A DNA stretch of 64,000 nt from Drechmeria coniospora (lineage: Eukaryota; Ascomycota; Sordariomycetes; Hypocreales; Ophiocordycipitaceae): assembly GCF_001625195.1 (NCBI RefSeq), contig NC_054391.1, positions 3,069,390 through 3,133,389 of the forward strand, written 5' to 3'. Below the pieces are notes generated by a model, which saw nothing but the letters and a program-made list of their open reading frames with translations, was not told the DNA's origin and ran no database searches. A program made the translations under genes and the position numbers. Positions 30,095-42,100 of the stretch are shown in pieces (position 1 is the first letter of the stretch; every line of letters begins with the position of its first letter).

Positions 30095-32784
30095 TCACGC
30101 CATCACTTCCCAGTTTCCGTAAGTGAAATCGCCCGACCAAACGGTTTTCTGCGAGCGGTCGTATCCGAACCATCTGTTTATGTTTTTATATTTGTCCATT
30201 GCCATTTTCGTCGGACCATAGGCACACGTTGCTTTCAGTGTAATGCCTGCGAACAATCAAGACAACGCATGGAATCAGCGATTGAAGATACTAATGCTTT
30301 GTAGCAAGGGCAAAACGTACTTGCAAACTTCCACCAATCCGTGCCGCTTTTCCCGCTGTACTCCTCCTGCACAGACATCTCCTTAATGGTACGAATGTCA
30401 ACCGTCTCGCTACCGAACATCCTGGTGAGATTAACGGGGAGGGCCACTTCTGTTTCCGGCCAGAATTCTTTCGTCAAGTTGATTGAATGCTTGCCTCGTT
30501 GGAAGGATAACGATAATGAATCCCAGGACCCAGACCAAGGCGCCGAGCCTACCTTGAATTCATAATGCAGTTCCTTGATAAGGTAGCAGGGTGCCATGTA
30601 CCAATGCAAAGGATTGATGTCAAATTTTGCGACCACTGCCGGTTCATAAGGTTGCACACCGCCCGTTGTTGCTGCTGGATGTCGGTAAGCCTTGTTGAGC
30701 GACATGAGGCTGTCGTATTCCAGCCGAAAGCCTGGTGTGTCGCATTGTGCGCGAAGGATAATATCTGCATCGTTAGCACCAGTTCCGTCCATCGCACTCG
30801 GTAATGCTCCGCGAAAGGTTTTCCTCCATTAAAGCTTACCTTTAACCTTCCACTCGTCGTTTCGAAATAAGCTGATTGTCCATGTTCGTCCCTTGTCAAC
30901 AAGCTCCAGGCTTTGCACACGGCGAATATCGATCGTGTCCGAACCAAAGGCTGATTTTAAATCCACCTGTTTCCAAGCGTCATACCCTCCGTTCGTGTTA
31001 AATCCGAGCTCTACAGTTTCGTTGCCAATTGTGGCGAGGATGTAGTCATATGTACCCGAGCCACGATCAGGGGATAAGAAAATGCCAATCTCGAGGCTTG
31101 TTATTTGGCTGCAAGCTTGCGACCTTTCGACTTCGTATTTCAGCTCGGCACATGACGTATCCTTCACTTCCTCGGCACGCTTTCCATGGAAATGTGGTTT
31201 TTCGGGGAATCTTTCTCGGGCGTTTGCCACTAAAACTAGGTAACGAATACACATATCTCTGTTGAGCAGGCCTGCGAAGATGCGTGCGACCATGCTGGGA
31301 TTGAGGGTTTGAAGGTCGACTCCGGCGGTTGGGGTGGGAATGGAAGATGCCGCAGCCTCCGCTTCTTGCTCGGTAGGGGTTTGCTGTAGCGGGACAGGTG
31401 TGTTGTCGACCGTGTCTTGGACATCGCCCCCCGTATTCGAAGTGTTCGGCATGGCTATTTCTTCGACAGCAGTGGCATCTCCCACGGATTCTGCGTTGGT
31501 GTCGACCGTGTCTTGGGAATTGCCCCCCGTATTCGGAGTGTTCGGCATGGCAATATCTTCGACGGCAGTAGCATCTCCCATGGATTCTGCGTTGGTTTCC
31601 ATCGTGTCTTGGGGACCATCCCCCGTATTCGGAGTGTTCGTCGTGGCTACTTCTTCGGGCGGCGGTTGCGCCTGCTGGTCGGGGTGTATAGTCTCGGTGT
31701 TTTCGGTAGGGTCCTCGAATGGAACATTCAGGGCGTCCGTGATGTCTTCCACGAACCCAACACTTTCATCGTTGGAGTTGGGCAGTGCAGAAGCGTCGTC
31801 GGAGTTCGGTTGGGCAGCCTCAGCCGCCGCTTCTTGGGCACTGGCTTCCACCGTTCGCCATCGATGGGCCACGGCGAAGTTTGCGGAAGATGCTTCTTCG
31901 TCGACATAGAAATAGAAGCAGATGTTGGACTGCCGCACATCAGGCCAAGCGTCTCTCCCGGCAGGGTCTGCTTGGTAATCGACGTAGAGGGTGCCAGCCC
32001 TTCCAGCGTTCCTACGAACCGCGGGCGTTAGCATCATTTGCCGGCGATGCAAGACCAAGGCGCTTCCCTGGGTACGAACCTGACGACAACAGCGTGTATG
32101 CTCTCGGTGGGGCGAACGTACACCACGCCGATCTCACGAGGCGGCAGCCGACGCCAACGCCGTCCACGAACCGTTCGCCTGCAATATATTAGGTGCTGAA
32201 TCGGCCCTGGGGCGCTAGGTTCCACGGGGCCTCGAAATGACAGGATACGGAGGCGGATACCGAGCCGTTCAAAGGCAGCAAACACATCGTCTAGGGTTAT
32301 GCCGTTACCTCGTCCATTCGGAGGCAAGTCAAGGCCAGATCGACGGATAATTTCGGCAACCGTGGTACGAAGAAGTCGGGCAACGACTACGAAGAAGCAG
32401 TTGGTCGGCGCGTCTCTATCCTTCAGCCAGCGGTAGATGGGGTGTATCTCCAATGCGCGCAGTGGGTTTTCTGTCGTATGACGATGGCCAGACTTGGTGG
32501 TCGCTGCACCCTCCGCAAAGGTTAGTCCGGCTCATGCCAGCATTGGAGATCCAGGCGTGACCCGACGCGCGGCGCCTTTTGTGGCCATGAGAAGGAGACT
32601 TACGAGTCGAACCTCCGACCTCGATCGCTTCCTCGTAGGAGGGGGGGGGCGACGATGGTGGCACCGGGTCCAAACCGGGGGCTTGATCCCCAACGTCGCC
32701 GGCAGCAGCGTGCGGAAGGTTACCACGCTCGAGGCCCAATACCAAGGCAAAGGCCACGAGAAGCGCCGAGGAGAAAGGTCTCAT
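30095..32784 (-). CDS. Secreted multidomain protein with candidate papain-like toxin domain
   Basis: I read five exons: complement(join(30095..30246,30321..30764,30840..32011,32080..32503,32604..32784)), 790 residues, introns 68-100 bp. Residues 1-28 form a signal peptide, followed by a PPPSYEE motif. Exon 2 and the start of exon 3 hold a compact domain with Cys96 (TNCFF), His197 (SIHAV) and Asp213 (LYVDYQ), the order and spacing expected of a papain-fold peptidase or deamidase of the polymorphic-toxin kind. The His/Asp pairing appears only after splicing. A Thr/Asn/Glu-rich linker follows with 2.5 copies of a 32-residue repeat (31402-31638). Two related C-terminal beta-rich domains come last, sharing FGSDTIDIR / FGSETVDIR and a later WK..I.L.A.C core. 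I recall similar C-terminal domains in enterotoxin-type proteins of insect-pathogenic Hypocreales. No ADP-ribosyltransferase motif is seen. Substrate and role are unknown. Confidence 0.65.
31402..31638 (-). repeat. Coding minisatellite, 96-bp unit
   Basis: Within exon 3 of the secreted toxin-like gene a 32-residue unit (NTPNTG..QDT...NAES.GDATAVE.IAMP) occurs two and a half times with few changes. It forms an acidic, Thr/Asn-rich linker. In-frame period and near identity suggest recent expansion, so copy number may vary among strains. Confidence 0.85.
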
Positions 32785-34532
32785 GGCGGTGGAGGACGAG
32801 CAACGGCGAAGAAAGGAACGAGCAGAGATGCTAGGCGAAAACAGCTGCCAGATTCGGAATGTCCAGCAGGCGTGGTTTTACGACGACCGTTGCGCCTCTT
32901 TGAGAATCGTGCAACAATGACCAGCACCACTGGAGAGGAGCGGAAGGAAGAGGAGGGACGGCCTGCTCTCGTCGGTGACGTCGATGGAGGGCGCGGGCCG
33001 CGATGGCATGCACTCTTATGCGGACGTACACTTGGATGCGTTGCTAGTTTCCTTGCGTCAGCGGTGCACATGTACGGACACGTCTTGTTCGATGCCACGA
33101 GGCAGCCATCATGGGGTTGGCCACAGTCCATACCTGCCTGTCTGTGCCGTGGGAATGACGCACAGAGGACCGACGGTCGACTCGTCAAGCTCCACGAAGA
33201 GCTCGAGGTGAGGATACCGCCATACCGTGGCCCAAGCCCACCTGTACGGCGTTGGGATACGAGTAAGGAACCGCAGGTTGGGTTGGTCGTACCAAGTATT
33301 TCGGGTCGTCACCATGTTCCCATGGGCGGATGGTACCCATGGAGACGGAACGAGCGAAGCGGGAGGTGAATGATGCCAATGTGGGAACGGCGTGAGGCAC
33401 GAAGAGCTGCACACATGCAAGGACGGAGTGCTCCGTACGGTCCACAAGTATGGTCGACTAAAATAATGGAGCGGAGTGAGATGCTTCTGGGTGCATCTGA
33501 CAGGGGGTGCCATGGTTCCTTGCACCAGAATTTTCAACACCGCTTTCCGTCATGTTTTTCCGTACTTGCATCCGACTTTATTGCAATCAACGACGAAAGA
33601 ACTCTTTGCAAATAAAAACGCAGAATAGCCATACTGTTTATTTTGCATTATATTTACAGCGCGAATACGGCTTCCACACTCTAACCAGATGTACAGTGGG
33701 GGGGGGGCGTACATGTGGAAGGGGTCTGTCCGTTGGCTTCAGTGGATGCTTGAGGTGAAATGATTCACACGTTTCTTGAGCGCTGCAGGGACTTGGCATG
33801 CCTTGAACTCGTTTTGCTACCCTATAGCAGATTTGCCAGTTTCGGGGGAACGCTATTTATTGTTAATCGTACCGAACCTGAGGGTGGGCGGTTGTTGTAG
33901 CCAGCCCACGTTGAATTACTTATTTCACCAAGGCACAGTGTGTCCGTGTGTGTACAGTAAGTGGACAAGCACCGTACCTGACTGAGTAGTTGTACTCCGT
34001 GCTTGTACGGAGAACTTGCACGGTAATTACATGTACTTACATGAACGGAGTAACTTGCACTCAAGTGCATAGCTGTACGGACTACTTGCAACTAAACGAA
34101 GGTACAATACTCCGTACAAGTACTGTAATCCCCCCTGCAGAGGAGTTTGACCGAGTAAGTAATTACCTAGCACTTAGGTACTTGTGCTTGGGCATGGCAA
34201 GACCATGGTACGGGCGAATGCGCGACGCCAGTAATTAAGTACTTGCATGCGCTCACATTAATACTGTACTCCGTTACTTATACTTGTACAACTTACAGTA
34301 CAGTACTGTACTCAAGTACACAAAATACAGTACAGTACGAAGGCGCAGAGCGGAGGACGGGGCACATGTGCAGTTGTTCATGTAATTAGTTGTACCGGTA
34401 ATTAACTACAGGTATCGTTCACACCAAGTATTACTCCGTACCACCCAAGTACTTACTCGCGAAAAGAGGGGCGGGCGACGCAGCTCTACACACTGTACTT
34501 GATGTACTGTACAACGACAACTAAGTACAGTA
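32785..34532. other. Intergenic, promoter side of the secreted toxin-like gene
   Basis: The first few hundred bases upstream of 32784 are the likely promoter of the minus-strand gene. The rest holds GTAC-rich DNA with TACTCCGT elements near 33994, 34110 and 34266. No gene was recognised. Confidence 0.45.
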
Positions 34533-34790
34533 AGCACAGCACAGCACAGCACAGCACAGCACAGCACAGCACAGCACAGCACAGCACAGCACAGCACAGC
34601 ACAGCACAGCACAGCACAGCACAGCACAGCACAGCACAGCACAGCACAGCACAGCACAGCACAGCACAGCACAGCACAGCACAGCACAGCACAGTACAGT
34701 CCAGTACAGTACAGCACAGCACAGCACAGCACAGCACAGTACAGTCCAGTACAGTACAATCCAGTAATACAGTACAGTCCAGTCAGTCAA
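34533..34790. repeat. (CAGCA)n pentanucleotide microsatellite
   Basis: About 32 perfect tandem copies of CAGCA run from 34533 to 34693. A second tract follows to ~34790 mixing ACAGTACAGTCC units with a further block of six CAGCA copies. The frames through it (HSTAQ or AVLCC repeats) are artefacts. Length polymorphism is expected. Confidence 0.95.
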
Positions 34791-37700
34791 CACTTACCTA
34801 CGTGTGGACGATGGTGACGATTCAATTATGGCTGCGCTATCACTACAGTGAATCGGCACTGTTGCCACCCCACCAAGTATAGCCACGATTGATTGCACTT
34901 CGCGACCAAAACGACCCCGTACTGGACCAGCGAACGGCAGATACATGAATGCGGAGTTCTGCGCTTTAAATTATTCTAGCAAGTAAATACACCGACAACT
35001 ACTTGTACAAGTACATGCAATTACCTATTGTACGTGTTGAGTAAGCGTAACGGGGGCGGCGACGGTTACACGTACGTAAGTACATGTGCATGTACTTGTA
35101 CAACTACTTAAGTACGACAACTACTGCAAGTACACTGAGCGGCAGGTTAAGGTACCTACAACTACAGCAGGTGAACCGAGTTCTTACAGTACGTACTACT
35201 CCGTGCATGTATACTTGCTGTACTCCGCAAGTACAGGCAGGTATACTTGGTGGTGCCGTGGATTTCAACGTCAGTTTGGCAACGCATTCGCCTGCATACA
35301 CTTGCAACTACACACCTACTGTACATACACTTGCCGATGCATCTCTATCCCGGCTTCAAATGAGCACCTGTACGTGTACCAAGCACGGGGGCCGGGAGGC
35401 AAGAATATTAAACCCCCTTCGAGTCAGTTCCAATACCGAACCTATGCATCATGATCCGTACCTTTCTCGTGTTTCGTCATGGTTGTTATGGTGAAAATTG
35501 GAACAGTTTTTTTTTTCAGATTACGGCGATGAGAGAGGAGCTTGAAGAAACGAGTCATACTATTAACCTTTCAGAAAGGTTGTTGAAAGAGTATCAGAGC
35601 TGTATGTCATCTCAACAATACCATTGGATTCCTCTCAATATTTGCAAAAATGGCATCTGCAAGTTCCAAACAGTCTATTCTTATTGCAGTGGAGTACTTT
35701 TCTAGTTTTTTTTCGAGTACAAATAGTTGCCTGATACTGTTGCGCAAAGTTTGATATTTTCCCAAGGGGCTTTGTAGCGATTCGATTACTGATATTTCCA
35801 AAGGGTTATGCTGTCGATGATTTACAATAGCTAATGAAATAGGACATTATCTGTCCTAAATGACTTCAGAGGTCGTATAATCAATAACGAAAATGGGCTG
35901 CACCAGATTTCGATCCATAGATGTTAGCCTGTTTGTCACACCACATGTCTGTGCTTCGTGACTCCGCATCTTGGGTATGCTCGCACCTTGATCGCATCCG
36001 GATACCTCTATAGCCATTTTATCCAACCTCCAAGCACTCAAACATCCTTCTAGCATTGACCATGTAGCTGCAGACGAACTGTTAATGGACAGATGCTAGT
36101 ATATCATTGATTTAATCAGCATATCATTTAATCGATGTCATTTAATCAGTACATCATTTACTCGGTATATCATTTAATCAATATATCATTCAATTATTTG
36201 TATCATAGTGATACTATTTACGCAATCATTCGGTGCCCGGCTACCAATAGCCAGACAGGGGAACCGACAGCAGCAACAAGTGATCAGCCAATAGCCGCTA
36301 CCTTGCTCCCATCCAACCAAAGGGATGTCGCACCAGGCAAAAATCTTGACGCCAATGGCCCGCTGACGCCATCAGAAACGGGTTCGTTGCCCACCTACAG
36401 TTGCTCGACCTCCTGCGTCATGATTGGCGGGCTATCCTTTACATGAAAGACGCCGTGTTGGGCAGCTGGAGGGTCATATCATCACCTATCGTTGGAGTTC
36501 AACGGTGGTGCAACAAACATCCTGATGGAATAATTCAGCAAAGGAGAGATTAAATCAGCCGTCGTCCATCTCTTGACCATGTTAGGCTGCAATACAGTGC
36601 CCCCAACACGGATCAACAAAGTGTTCATACTGGAGCGTTATCAACACATGGGCGGTCCAGGTTGGTGGGCTGTATTACGTGTTCTCCTTGCTGTCCTCCG
36701 ATGGGCCAAGTCGAAGCAAAATATTTCCTGTAGGCATCTCGTTGCAAGCAATATGCGCGCCTTCTCCGTAGTGACTAGAGGAACCGAAATTGTAGGGATA
36801 AATGACTGGTTCGAGATGGAGCGATCGCAAATCATCACCTTGTCAGGCAATATTCAGCATCAAGAGGACTGTACGCAAGCAGTTGCCGTCCCATCTTCTT
36901 CTTCTGCGCACTGCTGATGAAGGTGACTGGGAAACACACTCGGCAGGGACTTTGTCACGTCGTGATAAACTAAGAGGGAGGACATAATGTATGCAGTAAA
37001 TCGTACGAAATGATAGGCATACAGTATTTATATGTACAAGAGGCTGCCGGCTGGTAAAAGGACCATGGCCTCCTTCCAATGCCTCTTGTGGTAAACACAA
37101 CTAATTCTATCCGGCGCGGTTCAAGGCATTGATGTAGTCCACCGAACGACCCAACCATCACCATTCCCGGCAGGATCCTTTCCCGCATCCAACCGTCAAG
37201 CAACGAGACATTGGCCAGAGACCGTGTACGCCAACAAACTCAACAGGAAAGCTGCGGTCACGGTACGTTTTGCATTTTCTGGTGAATGAGGCTTATACGT
37301 CGACATTACATCTACGGACTGGTTACCATGAGAATTGACGTGAATGTAGTCCATCCATTTGGTTGTTGCAGTTTCCCAGCTACAAGCCGTCATCGTTACG
37401 TTGGTCCCGGTTTGCTTGGGCTGTTCATGACGAAATATTCACTGCTACCCATAAAGCAACATCCATGCACACCTACACGGCAGCACGTCTTTTTTTACGC
37501 ATCATGTGCAATGCAGCACGGCCGGGTGAATGTGTGAAAGGGGCGATCGGTGCTGTGCATACTTTGATATGCTCCCTTCGTCCGCTCTCCGTATTTCCTT
37601 TTCTCCAGTCATACCTCAGAGGTCAGCGTCCAATGCAAGTTGCATTGCCGAGCGAAATCGACAAACAACCTCGTCGCGGCAATAGTGGCCCCCCGTTCAC

Positions 37701-38317
37701 ATCTTGGACCTGCCGCTCAGTCATCTCTTCCGGCAATCTCCGAGTCCATCGGATTCATCAGTGGATTCTCGTAGATCCATTCAGTGGAAGGCCATTCATT
37801 GCTTTTCGTGGCCGTGAATGCTGAACAGATGAATCGTCACTTACAGGGCCCGTTGCCCCGTCGGCCAAGCTGTCAACGAACCGTCGATATAGTCAACCTG
37901 ATTTTGGCCACGGCATAAGATGAGAGCTGCATCCTTCGTTTCGTTCAACCCTTCACGGCTGCTCGCCTTTTCCGTATTTTGCACCATGTTGTGACCCCGA
38001 ACGCGCCCCGTCATATTCGTAGCCCGTCATCACTACTCCCTCATCATCTCTCCCTCCTACCCTGCTTCCACCACAACTCACTCCCACTCCCCTAGGCTCC
38101 ATCTCGACCTCCATATTTCGACCTTCATACCTGAACCTTCACATCTCAACCTTCATATCTCAGCCTCCATTTCAACCTCCATTCCAGAATCAACTCGGCA
38201 GGCACACCCCAATGTCCTTGTTGCTTCGGCTTCTCCCCCTGTTCTTTCGACTTCTCATCCCAGTTCTCCTCCGTGCTGAAACAAAACGCAACTACCCACC
38301 ATCGCCCAACACTCATC
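34791..38317. other. Intergenic with an AT-rich island and short repeats
   Basis: 34.8-35.4 kb is GTAC-rich. 35.5-36.25 kb is AT-rich with broken frames and may be decayed coding or transposon DNA, but no motif was convincing. At about 36095-36200 a ~20-bp unit (ATCATTTAATCAGTAC and variants) repeats five to six times. At about 38105-38195 short CCTTCATATCTCAA-like units repeat in what is probably the leader of the gene at 38318. No gene was recognised between 36.3 and 38.1 kb. Confidence 0.45.
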
Positions 38318-39157
38318 ATGGCTCCGAGTCCCGCCGACATGGAGAATTGGTGGCTCACCGTCGGCATTGACGCTTTGAGTCGGCTCGTCGACCGGCGTCG
38401 CCTCGCTCACAAACCGTGCGAGTGCGGCTACCTCCAGGCAATCCATCGAAAGCTTCGCGCCTTTGACAATGACCCGGAGCTCGAAAAGAGCGCGCGGGCG
38501 CACATGGCCACAATCTGTAGAGCCAGCAATACCCCTCCCCCCATCACCGGGTTCAATCCGCGCAGGACGATGAACGAGGTCATCCGTTCCATCTTCCGTC
38601 ACCTCGACCATGGCGCCATCGAGTTTTCTCGCGCTCTCCTTGGACTCGAACATCTTGACCGAGTCGAGTTGCACCGCCTCCACCTGTTGGCATTTACCCG
38701 CGCAGCCATGTACGATGGCGGTGCCGGCAGCCGAGTTCGCGTCGCCCATGACCCTCGGCTCATCGAGGAGCTTCACCGCCAGGCCAGCTTCCGATACCGC
38801 CAGTTTTACATGGGTTTTCGGGCTTGCGTACGTTGACCCTCTTGATTGTTCCATCCGCCCTTTCCATTTCCTTGTTCACACCGCTAGATTCTCGTCGACA
38901 CCCTCTCGCCTCGTCGGCAAGTCAGGACGCCGGCCCAGGCCATGGCCCGACTCAATGCTCTCTTCCCCCCATTCGCCATTTCAGAGGCCTTCGGAGATGG
39001 CCATCTCATCCCATGCTCGAATGGTCTACGTGACAGCCTCAGGTTCTCCATCTACGAGCACTTAATGGGCGATGCCCCCCTTTCTGATGCCCGTCAGCGG
39101 GCCGTCAGCATCAAGGTCTTTGCCTGGTGTGACATCCCCGGCTATCCGCAGGCTTAG
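38318..39157 (+). CDS. Unknown protein, N-terminal part up to an in-frame TAG
   Basis: I read two exons, join(38318..38827,38888..39157), with a 60-bp GTACGT...CTAG intron, giving 259 residues before a TAG at 39155-39157. The protein is helical, starting MAPSPADMENWWL, with a CECGYLQAIHRKLRAF segment and an acidic-basic mix; no domain was recognised. Two codons after the TAG, in the same frame, a 1097-codon open frame begins (39164-42457). Either the gene is truncated, or the TAG is an error or is bypassed, and the true protein is about 1360 residues. No intron that removes the TAG with a normal branch site could be found. Confidence 0.55.
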
Positions 39158-39163
39158 GAAGCC

Positions 39164-42100
39164 ATGATGCGGTATTCCGAGGAAGTGAAAAAGCTCGAGG
39201 ACATCTGCCTCGCTACCCTCCGTGTCGTGGCGAGTACCCCGACCGGCAGCCCAAGGCGCGATGCGCGCGATGCTTCATCTTTCCGTTGCTTTCGTGACGC
39301 CTCCTCAGACACTGAAGTGTTGACAGACCACATAGTCGACGCCCCGGAAGCATCGGGTGTCGACAGGCCAGTATCCAACTCGGGTAACGGCTGCGGTCCA
39401 TCGTACCCGTCAATGTTCACCAACTCGAGCCAACCAGCTACCCCTTTTGTGCCCGGCGCCCTCCTCAAAGGCATGCCCGGACGCGAGATGTCGGCAGCAA
39501 AGACGGATGGCGCAGCCTTCGGCCCCGACCAATCCGCACCACCCATCTTGAACTACCCGGATGACCTCTCCAAGACCGAGTTTCACGAGCACCCGCTGGC
39601 CAAGGAGTGGGGCATCAGTTCCGACCACAAAGCACGCCTAGGCCTCATCCTGCCGAGGCAGATTCCCAGTCGTGACTTTTGGTACAGCTTCGACAGCGAC
39701 GAAGATCTGGCCGATGAAGAGCTGAGAGGCAATCTCGCCACCAGGAGCCCCGGCAGGAATCGCCGTTTCGTCTACGACCCGCCCCCGGTTCCCCCCCTCC
39801 CACTTATCCCGGAATCTCTAAGGTCTACTCTGACGCCAAAGGGGCTTGCCAAGCTCTTCGAGCGGAAGAAGCAGCTCCGTACGGAAATGGAAGTCACAGA
39901 GGAACCTGCGTCACCGACGCTCGCGCTGGCAACGACGGGTACCATGTTTCCGGCGTCAAGCGTTGATCGGCAAAAAGGCAGGTCGGCCGCCTTGAACACC
40001 AGGACGTGCAACTCCGACACGAGACTTTCAGGGAGCTCCGAACCGTCGAATCAAACACCCTTTTTGGACAACTCTGAACATGACATCCGACCAGCACCAA
40101 GCAACTTCACCTCCCACCAAGTCGAAGATGGTAACCAATATACCCCATGTGAAGCAGACTTTCGACTCGCCCAACCGAGGTTGTCTCCCATGGAATACAG
40201 CCGTTTGTATTTTGTCGAAAAGTCTCGCTCACGACGAGAAGGAAGAGAGTGTGTGCTTCCTGCTCCTGAGAAGCTTTGGTTCTGGACGCCCAAATGGGAA
40301 AGGTTTCTCATCATTCCGTCCGTTCCAGCCGCCATCAATCGCAACATCCAACCCGACTCTGGCGAAGCTTACCGCGAGGAAGACATGTCCGACAATGAGT
40401 CGACGGAAACTTTAAAGGTCCAGGGTCCCTCCATTCCATGTCCTCGGCTGTCTTTGAACCTTGACGCCATGACCGCCCTCTTTCCCTCCGTGATGAATCT
40501 CGCGCGACTAGGTATGAGAGCCAACGTACGCTCGTCCAGGTCGGCCTATGAATCAAAAGTCACTCAGTTGATGCGTCTGAATGGTAGCTTCTCGGCCAGT
40601 CACAGAACTTCACTAACCAAGAATATAGAAGAGATCGAGGGAGAGAATGATGGCAATGTGCCGATGGATCCAGGAGGCCAAGGTCAGTTGAGTCTCCCTT
40701 GGCAGTCTGCAGATTCCATGACCGAACCGGGACGCGAGCTAGCTGTGCCCACAGTGGCAGAGAGGGTGAATTCAGATTCAATGGGAAAATCCGAAAGCAA
40801 GGTAGTCAAGTCGGGTCTGAGTGCTAACGCCGACCATCATTCTGTACCTCATGATCATGCAGGGATGCCCATGTCGCTTAACCAAGCAGATGCTTGGCCA
40901 CTGTCCGCTGCACCCAGCGTCAAGACAGCGGTCCAAGCTGGTGTTCTGAACCAAGCACGGGCAGCGGTCAAGAGGGTCAAGAGTTTCACTCCCACTTCGT
41001 CACCGAAATTTCCACGAGCAACTGTTGATCGCGAAAGTCTCTCGCCTCCTCCGTCTCCCAGGATACTCTTCCCTGCGCTGGAACGGCCTGTGGTCGAGTA
41101 CAACCCAACGTTCTTGACTCCTCCTTGCGCGGCCTCGTCTCCGCTGGCAAATTTTGACCTCACTCCGACTCGGGGCGTCGTCCGCACAAGTCCTGCTTCA
41201 GTCACACGTCGCGTCGTCGCCCAAGGCGGCGGACGACTTGGAGGTGAGGGGGCTCACCGGGCTCACTTGGTGCCAAACCAAGGATTTGGTCGAGTCAAGT
41301 CATCGACCGTAAGCATGTGCAACATCGACCCTGCAGGTGCCGTCGACTTTCTCCAGCTGCAGCCCACACCTTTTGAGGTCGGAAACCACGGTTCGGCGTC
41401 TAGGTACTCGAAGCGGGTGAGTGGTTGCTCCTGGCTGGCACGGCGCCTGTCTGACCAAGTTATCACGCAGGTTTCCGAGTTTGCGACGACAGCAGAGGAC
41501 AGACAAAGGAAAAATGAGGAACTTCTGGGGAGGAGGGAAGAATTTGGCCCAGTGACTCCATTGCGGACCAAAAAGGCACAGCACATCAGTTTGGAACGGC
41601 GCGAGCTGGACGAAGATGGGCTTGATAGCACGGATGCTGACTCCAAGGAGTCGACGCCGCCGCGCGCCGCTTCGGCGCTCATCACACCAACTCGGCCTGG
41701 CTTTGGCTTCAAGGAAACTCGGTGTCCGTCGTCCGATGGCCCGCCCTTCCAGACGGCCGACGGCTGGGGGTCGTCTGGGTTCACCCCTCGTCCGCAGACG
41801 CCGCGCTCGGGGATGCCAGACTCACCAACTTTGCCGAGTGTGGCCAGTTATACCGCCGAAGAGGATGAAATGGAGGCCGGTAGAGGCCAGCGACGCAAGG
41901 GACACGGTACAACGACAGGGGGCAGAAGGCCGAGCACACCCTCGGCGGTTCCGGAGCACGTTTTAGACTCGCCGTTGGCCGCAGCGTTGATGGAACCTAC
42001 TGGCCAGTCATCGAGAGTTTTTTCTAGCGACAGCAGCTTCTCTCTCGACAGATGCAAAGGCGAGAACTCGATTACAATTCTCCCCAGCCTTGGAAAAGCA

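Noticed and set aside
30095..32784. Heat-labile-enterotoxin ADP-ribosyltransferase domain in the secreted gene
   Set aside because: No R..STS..E-type pattern was found; the N-terminal domain looks papain-like instead, and only the C-terminal domains recall enterotoxin-type proteins.
34499..34882. Repeat-encoded ORFs (HSTAQ and AVLCC types)
   Set aside because: Pure translation of the CAGCA microsatellite in different frames.
39060..39160. An intron ending at the TAG at 39155-39157 to restore frame
   Set aside because: The only in-phase donor (AAG/GTCTTT) would give a 42-bp intron without a branch site; the CTGAT upstream is too far from the acceptor.
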